Below, piece after piece: positions 25,810-36,336 of a stretch of 64,000 nucleotides of DNA. The position numbers and the translations under genes were made by a program. The DNA comes from Actinomucor elegans (Eukaryota; Mucoromycota; Mucoromycetes; Mucorales; Mucoraceae), in assembly GCA_026027325.1 (NCBI GenBank), contig JAMSLZ010000004.1, forward strand, positions 1,426,001 to 1,490,000, in the 5' to 3' direction. The notes beneath the pieces were generated by a model. That model had not been told where the DNA came from, searched no databases, and saw nothing but the letters and a program-made list of their open reading frames with translations. How positions within the stretch are numbered: the stretch's first letter is position 1; each line of letters starts with the position of its first letter.

Positions 25810-27226
25810 TTAAGATATAGACGATCTGCTACGATCAATGTTGCTACTACTAGGTCCAGCAGCACTACTGCTGTGATCATTGGGTGATGGTGTACTCAGC
25901 ATAATCTCTACCGCTCTGTTCAAATCATTATGTGCTGAAGTCAAAGCTCTTGTAATCGTCTCTCTTGGATGATCTGGGAACATAGTTATCAACGTTCTTG
26001 TATGCTCTGGTGATGGAGGCTCTAATTCAGACCCCACAACATCTCTACCTGTAATCGTATCAAAGTATTCCTATAATATACTATTAAAAACCCAGAAGAC
26101 ACTATAGCATTTCGCATATTTTTACCCTCACAGAAGCTGCACCTTCTGCAGCAGTTACATTTTCAGATCTCGCAGTATCACTAGCGGCACTAGTAGTTGT
26201 AGATGCAGTAGTTCTTCTATTTCTCAACCCATTGGTCATGATGTTATCCATTTGAGAAATACCAGTAACAATAGGACGTTGGCTGGGTGCTGTTGCTGAT
26301 GATCGAGCAATCGGTGGAGATACAAGATAAGGCATGATAAAACGTACAGTCAACCTTTGAATGAAGGCAGGAAATCTCCATTTTTTGATATTGCCAATAT
26401 CGGTTCGGTAAAGTGCACCAGAAAGCAATCCACACAGAGCAGGTGTTAATGTTTGATAAGATTGTGATAGCGCTAGTTGAAAGGCCAACACATACAAAAA
26501 CATCTTATCGTTCATGACAAGACCAAAGACGCGAAATCGATAAGTGACTGGGATGATGCGATGGTATTGATAAAGTGCAGAAAATATCAAAGCATACCTA
26601 ATCAAAAGTCAAAAAAATAAAATAAGTATCGTATTTTTGCATGTTAGACCTGTGCTGACTTACGGTCCACCAGGGATGTTTTTTAATCCTGCTTGAAATC
26701 CCACTACCAAAGCGCCTAGTTCCAATAAAGTCGATATCAAGATGGATATAAATATAAAAGCCTAATATTAAGGTTAATAATACTATAGTGAGCTTTCGAA
26801 TACTCAGTTTCGGTACTTGCCATGTATTTGGCACTTCCATATTGTCTCTCTATCACTCTCAAAGTATACAGTAGCAATGAACCAAAGAATAGGTCCCCTG
26901 AACTACCAAAAGCCACTTGTGAAGTAATCAGTCTCCAAAACTAGGATGAATTAGTTTGAATCCTAGGAATGTTTTATAGTGATATATATATATACCTGAT
27001 GATGAACAGTCAAGTGAGGAGCAAGTTGTAAATGAAAGTACTGCTTTATATTCAATATTGAAGCCAACAAAGAACAACTGCCTACGAATAACACCAGGAA
27101 CTTTGTTACTGGAACATTATAAAAGCCTATTATTTTATTTTATTTTATGCATGAGTACATCATCTTTCATAAGCTTTGTTGAATCATTAAAGGTCTATAA
27201 ATACCTGCTGGTCCAATTGCCTGCAT
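25810..27226 (-). CDS. Rhomboid-like membrane protein with C-terminal CUE domain (UBAC2/Dsc2-like)
   Basis: Exons: 27226-27205, 27108-26996, 26940-26821, 26761-26664, 26597-26126 and 26070-25810; 361 residues. Hydrophobic segments include FLVLFVGSCSLLASIL, SGDLFFGSLLLYTLRVIERQ and AFIFISILISTLLELGALVV. The motifs LAPHLTVHHQFWRL and NIPGGPYALIFSALYQYHRI are typical of UBAC2/Dsc2 rhomboid pseudoproteases of the ER or Golgi. The C-terminus has a CUE domain (about residues 287-325: LITMFPDHPRETI then AVEIML), which binds ubiquitin. This would place the protein in membrane-protein degradation (ERAD or a Dsc-type E3). The intron after KYM begins GC (GCAAGT) at 26820. The first exon (ATG at 27226) is the least certain part; a further upstream exon is possible. 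Confidence 0.82.
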
Positions 27227-28327
27227 GTTTTTATTATAATATTTGAATTATGAATAAGGTATTTTGCTTTCTTCCTCTTGGTTGCAAAAGCTACTACTGG
27301 TATAAAGAAGCAAAGAGAGAGAAAGTTGATAAAGCGCAGTCTGCTCATTTTGAACCTGAAAGTGGTAAGCATCGGTAACTCATTTTTATTGGAAGACGGT
27401 AATTAAATACATTCTTCCTTCTTCACTGATCGAAAGGCGTTTCAAGATCTGGTTGAATACAATAATTTATAATAAAAAAATTGCACTAGTTATAAAGTGT
27501 CTTAAAAAAATTGAAGTATCTGTTTTCGTCACATAAGGCACAAGAGCCACAAGTAAACTTTTAATAAAGAGTAGAGTATATCATTTGGGGAGCCTTCTCC
27601 GAATTATTGCTGTTAGTCTAATCATTGAACTTTTTTGTAAGAAATGTATTGTAAACAAATATAGGTATATACTTTTCTATATTGAGAAAGCTGTAGTCCT
27701 ATAAATTATGTATATAAAATGTAATTGATGGCGTTGACAAAAAGATACTCAAAATTGATGATTTAGTCTCCGAACGTCTTTGCCTTCTTTATTGGGAGGC
27801 GAGTGTTCAATAACATATTTCTGGAACTTTCATTGGTAGAAGAGATATATACTAGTGGAATTTGTCTGTAAAGGAAGGTTCACCTTTTTAAACGATATTA
27901 GTGTTGGAGAAAAGCCAGATCGAAGCTAGGATTATAATAGATTTTATACATATTTTAAAGATGCATCGAGCAGTATGTATTGTGTAAAATAGTTTGTAGT
28001 ATAAATATTTAGTTTTTATGATTTTACAGCCAGCTTTTAACACTGTTATGCCCATTGTCACAGCCTCTGAAGTTCAAAATAAAACTACAAAAAATGTATA
28101 TGTATATCTTGAAAAATAAAACACGTTCGTTTATTGATGATTTTGATTTGAAAAGCTTATCATTAAGCTTCAAAACCAACAAAGGTTTCCTTGGGCTATA
28201 TCTTGAAAATGAAGCACATTTTTTTTTTCGGCTCAGTTTCCACGTCACGGAAACTAAATTAATACACTGTTTTTTTTTTCGCTTCTTTTGCAGAAGCTTC
28301 TTTATCCAACTACTTCACAATATTACG
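27227..28327. other. Divergent intergenic region
   Basis: Between the UBAC2-like gene (minus) and RPB4 (plus). It may include an upstream exon or 5' UTR of the former near 27350. It is AT-rich, with T runs at 28220-28229 and 28271-28280 just before RPB4. No independent gene was supported. Confidence 0.4.
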
Positions 28328-29016
28328 ATGGCATCAAAAAAGAGACACATGATTCGTGGTGGAACCGATCAAGAAGATGCTTCCACCTTGAAATTAGGAG
28401 AAGGTATCATAATTACCGTTCAAACATCTCGAAGTAAAAGAGAAACGATTTGCTAACAATCGATAATTAGAATTTGAGGGAGCTCAATGTCTATATATTT
28501 CTGAAGTACGAATCATTTTAGAGGCACAAGAAGATTCCAAATCCAACGGCACAGACAGCAGACCCACTACAAAGTAAACACAAAAAAAAAAAAAAAAAAA
28601 TGCTGCTCCAGAATTCGATATCCAACCTCGAAAAAAAGAAACTGATACAATTGTTTATTAGCGTCATGTCAAAGACTTTGGATTACGTACGTGCATTTAG
28701 TAGATTTAGCAATATCGAATCCGTTCGTGAAGTTAGACAGTAAGGTCCGCTTCAGAGTTTGATTCATAGAGGATTCATCTTTCATGTAGGGTTTTGGCAA
28801 AGGATAATATGGCACAGTTTGAGGTAGCACAAATCGCCAATTTATGTTGTGAGGATGCAGAGGAAGCCAAGGCTCTTATTCCTAGGTAAGTTGAGCGAGA
28901 GATATAAGCGAAATTGGAGTTTAATGGCTTTGGTTAGCTTGGAAAATAAGGTAGAAGTGCCTGAACTTCAAGAAATGTTGAGTCAAATGTTGACCATTAA
29001 AAAGTTCCAAGGTTAA
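28328..29016 (+). CDS. RPB4: RNA polymerase II subunit Rpb4
   Basis: Exons: 28328-28403, 28471-28573, 28662-28739, 28790-28885 and 28938-29016; 143 residues. The N-terminus (ASTLKLGEEFEGAQCLYISE) matches the Rpb4 start that packs on Rpb7. A short acidic/polar linker leads to VMSKTLDYVRAFSRF, then FEVAQIANLCCEDAEEAKAL and IPSLENKV, the helical HRDC-like core. Rpb4 forms the Rpb4/Rpb7 stalk that binds emerging RNA. The second intron (28574-28661) could have another acceptor at 28611, but that reading frame stops, so the acceptor at 28661 was chosen. The linker is short compared with yeast Rpb4, which is usual outside yeasts. Confidence 0.88.
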
Positions 29017-29099
29017 ATAAAATAGTAATAGTAATAGTATTATTAGTGTTATTATTGTTATTAAAAAGTGAAATAAACTGTACAAAGATAAAATAGTAT

Positions 29100-31144
29100 T
29101 TAATCATCCAATTGATCGTCATTACTCCATAGTAGCTCTTCATCCTCCTCCTCCTCTTCTTCTTCTTCTCTATCCACTTCTGGCGTTGGTATCACTTTCT
29201 CAATCACTTTCTTGCTTTTGACCTTCTTTTCTTTAGTAGTAGTAGGGCTTTTTTTACTCGAAGTAAATGCATCAATGGCCTCTTCAGTACCAAGTCCTCG
29301 TTCCCAGACGCGGATATTACGATACTCTGCTTTTAAAGAAACTGTATTATCCCAAGGGTCTTGGTATTTACCATTCAAAGGTTCAATCGATCCAAACCAA
29401 ACACCACGTACAATGCCATCTATCTCTTTCTCAGGAAATTCCCAATCGGCACTGCTTATAGCTACATGGCCATCCATATACAAAGCAATCGAAGGCTCGC
29501 CTCTCTTTGCAGCTTCTCGTTTATCATCAATCACCAGTGAATAATGATGGTATTTGCCATCGTTGATAACATAAGGCGAAGGTTTCAGTTTCAATTCATC
29601 CATTTCTGCCCATAGCCAGTCTTCGTCTCGCTTGATGGTTTTGATATTTAGAGAAACAAGTCCATCCTTATAATTGAGTGTATGTGTAGACACACAGATT
29701 CTACCTTCTTCCGTCTGGATTACCATAGCCATTTCATTACTAGCCTTGGTAGAAGTCTTCATCCACCAGCTCACCGTAAAAGACGCACCTGAAGCTTCTG
29801 TAGGCATGTTTAAAAAGATATAACTCGTATTACCAGATAAAGAAACACCGTTATCTACATATTGACCATTTCTGATCAGTCCTGCTTGATTATTACCAGA
29901 ATCATCTTGTGCAGGCATTGGATTGATATTCATATAAGACTTGGGTTTCATGAGAGGCCAATGACCAACGAGACCATCCGACCTTTCAGAGTGTGCTAGA
30001 ATACGACAAGAGCCAGGCCTAGGGTCAGGTTTTCCGTCGAGTAAGAAGGGCCGTAGTTGACAGTAAAGACTGTTATCGATTTCCATAATGACTTGTTCAT
30101 TTACATCACGCATCAAGTTTTTATTCGCTGCAGATTCCCAGATATGCGTACCAAGATTGCCAGAAAAGTCATAGCTTTTTTCTAGATACAAGGTACGAAG
30201 CCCTTCGCTGTCCCAAAGAGGCCAAAAGAACGAGACATGGTTCAAGACAGTAATTTCTTTGGGAAAGAAAGGTGCAAGTTTACCGGGCAATATTACAGAG
30301 TGGTAATTCCAATCCGAATGATCAAATGAGGCGTAGGTAGCAAACCAACGCTGAATAAAACGGGAATGGGGACGTGCCATTATCATGGCATTACAAAGCC
30401 CAACTGCACCATCTATACTGACATTGTGAGTATACAACAGTATTTAATTCAAAAAAAAAAAAAAAACTTACCTATGCCTTCTTGTGCCATGATAAACTCT
30501 CGATCCAATAAATGATCCACTGGCTTGAGTGAAATCAAGTCTAAATCCAAATAGATGCCGCCATATTCCTCGAGCACTTGCAATCGCACTACGTCTGCTC
30601 GATGAGCATAATGAGTTACTGGTCTACCAAACACTGTTTCCACCAATGGAACGTAATTTAGGGTCAACATATGCTTAGCTCGTTCAAAATTGTCGCCTGT
30701 TGGCATATAATGATAATGGAACATGATATAAGTAGGCTTAATTACATCGTAAGCAGATTTGATAGCTATATAATGTATCAAGTCTAATGTGGGATTTGGA
30801 CCACGTAGTCCATAAACAAAATGGACGATTTTTGGAATGGAAGAGCCAGTAGGTACCAATTTTGTTTCGCGAGCAATTGTCAATTCTTTGAAATCACGAG
30901 CATCTGATGAAGCAGGTGGACGTAATTGAACTTCTAGTGTATTGTGGGCAGGTGATTTGTATTTATAGAGCTTTTTTGATGATGATGATGAGGTAGGATT
31001 TGAACTATTCCAGTGTCTAAAGAAGAATATACAAAGGATGGCGATTACAAGACATCGCCAGATCCATTTCTGTCTTTTCTTGAAGAGCGAATGCCTTATG
31101 TGTGATTTGTAAAAAGGTAGTTTTGATTGTCTTGTACTGAACAT
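29100..31144 (-). CDS. GT32-like glycosyltransferase fused to a lectin-like (LamG/ConA-type) domain
   Basis: Exons 31144-30472 and 30412-29100; 661 residues. A short cytosolic N-terminus (MFSTRQSKLPFYKSH) and one membrane anchor (about residues 31-43, WRCLVIAILCIFFF) give a type II Golgi topology. A sugar transferase domain follows: IPKIVHFVYGLRGPNP, RADVVRLQVLEEYGGIYLDL with the DxD metal motif DLD, then VGLCNAMIMARPHS. From about residue 350 a second domain starts (GLVGHWPLM, ASFTVSWWMKTST, DGKYHHYSLVIDDK, ALYMDGHVAISS), which looks like a concanavalin-A/LamG_3 fold used for carbohydrate binding. The tail is acidic (runs of Glu). GT32 enzymes add mannose, galactose or similar sugars; the exact reaction is unknown. 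The start was set at the first ATG before the anchor. Confidence 0.85.
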
Positions 31145-31250
31145 TCTAAGCAAGACATTAAAGTAAAAAAAGAAAATAGAGTATGACACCAAGTAGTTTA
31201 TTCTGTATTCAAAAAAAGGGTCTCAAACTACGACAAAAAGTAACACTAGC

Positions 31251-33097
31251 TTAAGCTAAATGAGGGAATTCTTGAATAATTCTCAAGATTGTACTACCCG
31301 CTAGTCCATTTGCCCAACTGAACCAAGGTCGAGTGAAACGGCTTGGGTTATCACTATCAAAAGATTCACACATCAAATTACCGGTAAACTTGGCCATACG
31401 CTTCAATACATCAATCAACTTGATAATTTCTATTTCACTAGTTGAAGTCTGAATTTGCATTAAAAGACTCATGGGCCAAACCATATTTTGTCCAGTATGG
31501 GGTCCTCCAATGCCACTAGCAAATGAACCATTAAAGAACCATGGATTCCAATCGGATAATACAAACTTTCTGGTATTCATATAAATTGGATCAGTTTTTC
31601 CGATGAAGCCCAAAATGGGTAAACTCAGTAAAGAAGGAGTATTGGCATCGTCCATCAAGAGTTGTGAGCCATAACAGTCCACTTCAAACGCAAAAATTTC
31701 GCCAAAGATTGGATGTGTTACCACACCATGGTCATATATAGCCTTACGCACCGTTTCTCCTATTTCCCGGCAGTCCGCTTGAATGCTTCTTTGTAGTACA
31801 GAGCTATTATCATTTTCTGCACTCATTAAATGATTCTGCAGATGTACGCTTAGCTTGAGCAAATTGACAGACAGCTGAGCATTGGCTGGAATCTATGATA
31901 AAATAAAAATAAATATAAATGTACCCTATTTTTTTTTTAAAAAAATAAAAAAAAAGACGCATACCAAGTACGGGAAAGTAGTAGCATCATCACTTGGCCT
32001 AAATGCGCTTCTGATTAAACCGCATTTCCTTGTTATACCACCAATGCCATACTCGCCTAACGTTTCAGTCGGTCTATCTGTATATCTTCTAAATCGATAA
32101 CCATGTTTCAAGGACACTGGCTCTGGGTCACCATTATAAAACAAAGCCGAGGTAGGCTTAGTCAAAGATTGATATTGTCTGGAAGGCCAAGTATCCTCCA
32201 TTTGATCTCTTAGTACTTGAAAAATACGTGGTACTGCTTTCAGCCAATCTCTTGAATTTATGACCCGTCCAATATCGCCAGTAGCTTCGATATAATCATT
32301 TGTTAGTTGGAAAAAATGGGCAATCGAGTCCAACTCATACTTTTTTTTTTCAGTAGCTAGAATTTAGATAATACCAGAAACATAGTCATAATTATTCGTT
32401 ATACCTTGGACTCCCAAACGATATCTGGATCATAAGACGGTACAACGCGATCTGAAGTAGAGCCTCTCTTTTGTCCTTGTTTCTTGGGTGCATACCAAGG
32501 CCTCAAAAATGCGTTCGCGTAAGGATCATAATTCAAAAAACTTGCTTGCACTTGAAGCACGCCAAACACTAAGTCCCGTAATGTTTCATCTTGGTTTAAA
32601 AACCTCAAGTAAGGTGCAATTTGATTTGTTGAGTCTCTAATCCACATGGCAGGAACTATATTATAGAAAAAGATTAAAAACGCATTTTTTAATACAAGGA
32701 CCTTTTTTTTTTTACTATCGCCTGTGATCAAAAAAGTACGCGGATCTTCTTTTATAGCCCATTCAACCGTCGTATCCAACGTGTTGGGTAAACAGTTCTG
32801 CAATAAAACATACAAATCGCTATCTTTCATTTCAGGTTCCAAGGAGTCAATGTAATCTTCCAGCATTTGACTTTTAAACTTTCTTTCACTTGGTTTAGGT
32901 CGAACAAGCTTGAGTCCATATTGTGGTGGGTCATAATCTGGTAGTTGTGGAGGGTTTCTTTGTGGTGGTTTATTCAGATCGGGACGGTTGCTTGGTATAT
33001 AACGATAGATCATAAGTAAGTTTACCAGTATTATAAAAAAGAGAATAAGAGCGATAGGTATCGCTCTCTTTTGAGAGTTATCAGTAAACCGAGGCAT
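31251..33097 (-). CDS. GH125 exo-alpha-1,6-mannosidase-like protein (Mug157 family)
   Basis: Exons: 33097-32716, 32655-32405, 32339-31965 and 31892-31251; 549 residues. An N-terminal anchor at about residues 12-32 (AIPIALILFFIILVNLLMIY) is followed by a proline-rich linker and the catalytic barrel. Motifs include IPAMWIRDSTNQ, YELDSIAHFF, GIGGITRKCGLIRSAFRPSDD and FEVDCYGSQLLMDDANTPSL, and near the end SGIGGPHTGQNMVWPMSL, all characteristic of GH125. The family removes alpha-1,6-linked mannose. The ATG at 33097 was preferred to one at 33199 because the extra sequence is a pyrimidine-rich leader translated as FFFLSFF. The third exon acceptor follows an A-rich rather than pyrimidine-rich tract. 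It is 106 bp upstream of, and on the same strand as, the GT32-like gene. Confidence 0.9.
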
Positions 33098-33417
33098 AGT
33101 TGTTGCTAACAGAAAAAAAGAAAGAAAGAAAAAAGGAAATACAACACTAAAGTTTATACTTGGACCGCGTCTGTGAGTCACGCGTTTGAGTATATGCATG
33201 GGAATCGGTTTATCTAAAAGGTAAGAGCTAGTAACAGCATGAAATCATAGGTTTACTCTTACTAGTTTACAATTTACTATCCTTTTTCTGCCTGTATTAA
33301 TGAGACGCTGGATGATTCTTTATTCAAAACATTGGCTTGATAGATAAATGTGACTTGAAGTGCAAAGCATTCAACGCAAAAGTCTCTCAAACAAGAACGA
33401 ATAAACTCAATCATTCA

Positions 33418-33453
<36 letters not shown>

Positions 33454-33876
33454 ATAATAATAATAGAAAAAGTTCCAAGTGGACTTCAGACCAAAATCTC
33501 TTGTTTTATATCCAGTTTAATGGTGATAATTAATAAAAAAATCTTTCTAGGAAATAAACTATAGAAAAAAAAAGCTCAAGCATCTTATGATACATTGAAT
33601 AGGCTTGTGTATTCAAAGCAACTGTTTTTTCTGCATGAAGAATAACATGTATTTTTGTATCTTTAATGAGATCGCATAGCATAGACCCTTTTACAGTGAA
33701 AATTTAAAACAAACCGTAAAGCAAACTGCAACTATTTACTCTGCGATTTTCTCTATACATGTAATCAGCCAGCCTCTTCGTATATACAAGTAATTCATTC
33801 TGTCATTGTATGCTTAAACAACAGGGTAGCCAATTTTTAACACATTAGTTCAAATCTTCATAAAATCCTTTTCAGA
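33098..33876. other. Intergenic, boundary between housekeeping genes and F-box cluster
   Basis: Contains an A30 run (33421-33450) running into an AAT microsatellite (33451-33464) and, from about 33690, sequence resembling the upstream flanks of the F-box copies (ACAGTGAAAATTTAAAAC and AAACAACAGGGTAGCC). No gene was found. Confidence 0.5.
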
Positions 33877-34590
33877 ATGAATACTTGGAAAAATCTTTCT
33901 GCCGAGATCTTAGAGCTTGTATTTGATGAAATCACTTGTTCTCATTTCATCGACCATAAAGACCTTTATTAATGACAAATCTGTAAAAATTGGAAGGAGC
34001 CTGTTCAAAAATTCTTGTATCAAAAAGTTTTTTATTACTGAATATAAAAAGTTTATTAAGTTATTTGCGACATTGAATGCTTCAAAACACCCCTGTTCGA
34101 TTTTTGGAAGATGAGACCTATTATGGTAATGGTACATCAAGTATAGAGTTCCTATACCTATTGCTACTAAGGCGCCCAAACATCGAAAGACTTAAATATA
34201 ATGGCTCAATACACTTTACCCAGTTATTTGAACAAATACGACTAGCTTCAGAAAGATGGATTTGTAAGCATATACAATATGTGGATGGCGGTCTAAGATT
34301 TAAATCAGAAAAAAATCAACAAGTATATTTCGATACTATGTACTGCCTTCGTAATAACCTGCATGATTTATCCATGACAGATAGCTTCAAAGTACAGCCC
34401 AATACAATCGATTCACCATTGCAAATTTTGAAGGAATTCTCCGCTTTACACACTTTAGATCCAAAAACCCTGGAATAGCAAAACTGTATTGCTTTTCGTA
34501 TCTGATGTCAAGATATCAACTAATTAAATGTTGCTATTATTAATCATTCGTAGAAGGCTGTGTTTACAGAATAGTAGATGGAAAGAGCAC
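33877..34590 (+). pseudogene. F-box/LRR family copy with internal deletion (copy 0)
   Basis: Starts like the intact copies (MNTWKNLSAEILELVFDEIT) right after TTTTCAGA, but has an in-frame TAA after about 31 codons, at least one frameshift near 34060-34090, and then a good stretch of LRR-like sequence (SIEFLYLLLLRRPNIERLKY, QIRLASERWICKHIQYVDGG, YFDTMYCLRNNLHDLS) to 34478. After that the sequence jumps to the family C-terminus (the region equivalent to RCQDIKK...IVFTEL, here GATGTCAAGATATCAACTAA), so about 1.1 kb is deleted compared with a full copy. It is not expected to make a full-length product. Confidence 0.85.
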
Positions 34591-36336
34591 TTGCAAATTT
34601 AATGATAATAAATACTAATCCCACTCAAGCGCCTTGTAATGATATCTAATTGCTGTTTCTTCTTTTTTCTTTACTACTAATTAAACTTTTCATATATGTT
34701 CAAACGATTTCCTTTGCTAGTTTCATGTCTATCTAATCCAAATCAAGAAATACTGAGGATTGCTCAAATGCCACCTTACTCTACGTTTCAAAAGCCTGTC
34801 AGCTCCTTGACTGATATATCATATTGTTATAAACACTCATGATTATATTAATAAGAGAATACTGTACAGATGTAAAATCGTATAGATATCCTTATATATA
34901 GCTGCAGTGAAGTGGAATAAGCATTATTACCAAGAACCAGAATGTAAATGACTGTATCTGATTAAATGTTGAAGATCTTTATTTATATATCACACTGAGC
35001 AAGTAGACGCTAATTGATAGATACTATCTCTCACACCAAATATGCATCCAAATATTATTACCTTTGAATATAATGATCCCGACGCTCCTCACCGCTAACC
35101 TTGGTCCGCTCATTTGGTTATTATCCCTGGCCTTCAAATTATACGCAGCCCAACCTTGTTCCTGGCAAATCGTAATATGAGTTTAAAATCAAGCACCGAT
35201 CGTAAAAAAGTATATCACCTTTTGACCAGTTAATCAATTCTTGATCTGCAATAAAAACTATCAACAGTTTTAAAAGTATTTCCTATCTTTCTTTATAAAC
35301 TCCATCTACCACTTTTACAACACATATAATGGGCAGATGCGCCTTCCACTTTTACCTTTTCAATATCTAAATACATATCTGCGTACCTTTTTGCTTTTCT
35401 TATGGTTGGCGCATTTTACCAAGCTATAAAATATTAATACTTTCAATTAAAAAGTATATATACTGTCGGTTGTCTTGTTGAAGTTATATATAAGGTTCTA
35501 ATAGATATGATAGCTCGATTTGAGCTAGGATTACCAATCAGATATAGTAACAGGGCGAGATTAACCCAATCAGTTGAAGGTGCGTTGCATGAAATATATA
35601 TTAACGTTTATTGATAAAAAGCATGTTATTTTATGGAGTTAAAGTTAAATACATTCACCTCAGTACTAGCTATTCTTTAATAAATATAATGCATTTGTTC
35701 TGCTATAATTAGATGGAGGTTTAAGCGGATTCTGCAACTTCTTCTTGCTAAGAGCTGTTGATTAGATGCGACATTTGAAAACTACATAGATTTAGGAATA
35801 GGAAACCTAGAAAATTCTCCTGTGTATTAATCTTCAGTTCGATGGTATTATTCAGAAGACATAGATATACTTTCCAAGACGTAATTTGTAAGTAATATGC
35901 ATTTACTATGTTTGAAAGAATATTTAAGTATTTTCTTTCTTTTTTTTGCTTTTATGGTCAAAAACGTACACACTTCTATTCCATTACGGTAGAACACAAA
36001 AACCAATTTTCCATTGATGGGAAATTCCATGGAGTTTTAAAAATATGTAATGGTGTATAAGTGATTTAAAGTGCTATTCAATTATATATGAATTTTGTCA
36101 ATAAGTTTCTAGGATGAAGTATTTTCCGTGTAGTTAATGGTAAAAGAACCAGGATATGGCTAATAAAACAAGCTGCATTAATTACACCATCCAATCAGAG
36201 TCATACGCTAAGCCCATTGGCTGATGTACGATATCTATGACGCGTTGTTCAGTTGCACACTCTTAAATTAAAGTGGTCAATTGAGTCTTTTGTTCAAATT
36301 TATTACATTACTTTTAGTTTCTAATCTCATTTCAGA
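34591..36336. other. Intergenic flank between F-box copies
   Basis: AT-rich. Segments resemble the flanks of other F-box copies; for example the tract near 35500-35580 (GGTTCTAATAGATATGATAG) parallels ones at 38516, 54870 and 57590. This shows that whole gene-plus-flank units were duplicated. No other gene was seen. Confidence 0.5.
36191..36244 (+). promoter_or_regulatory. Class A promoter block of F-box copy 1 (CCAATCA box)
   Basis: CCAATCA at 36191-36197, then CATTGGCTGATGTACG about 18 bp later and ACGCGTTG at 36240. The same ordered words occur upstream of copy 5 (55269) and, less well kept, copy 6 (60991, minus). Conserved order and spacing suggest a shared promoter; binding by a CCAAT factor is inference. 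Confidence 0.5.
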
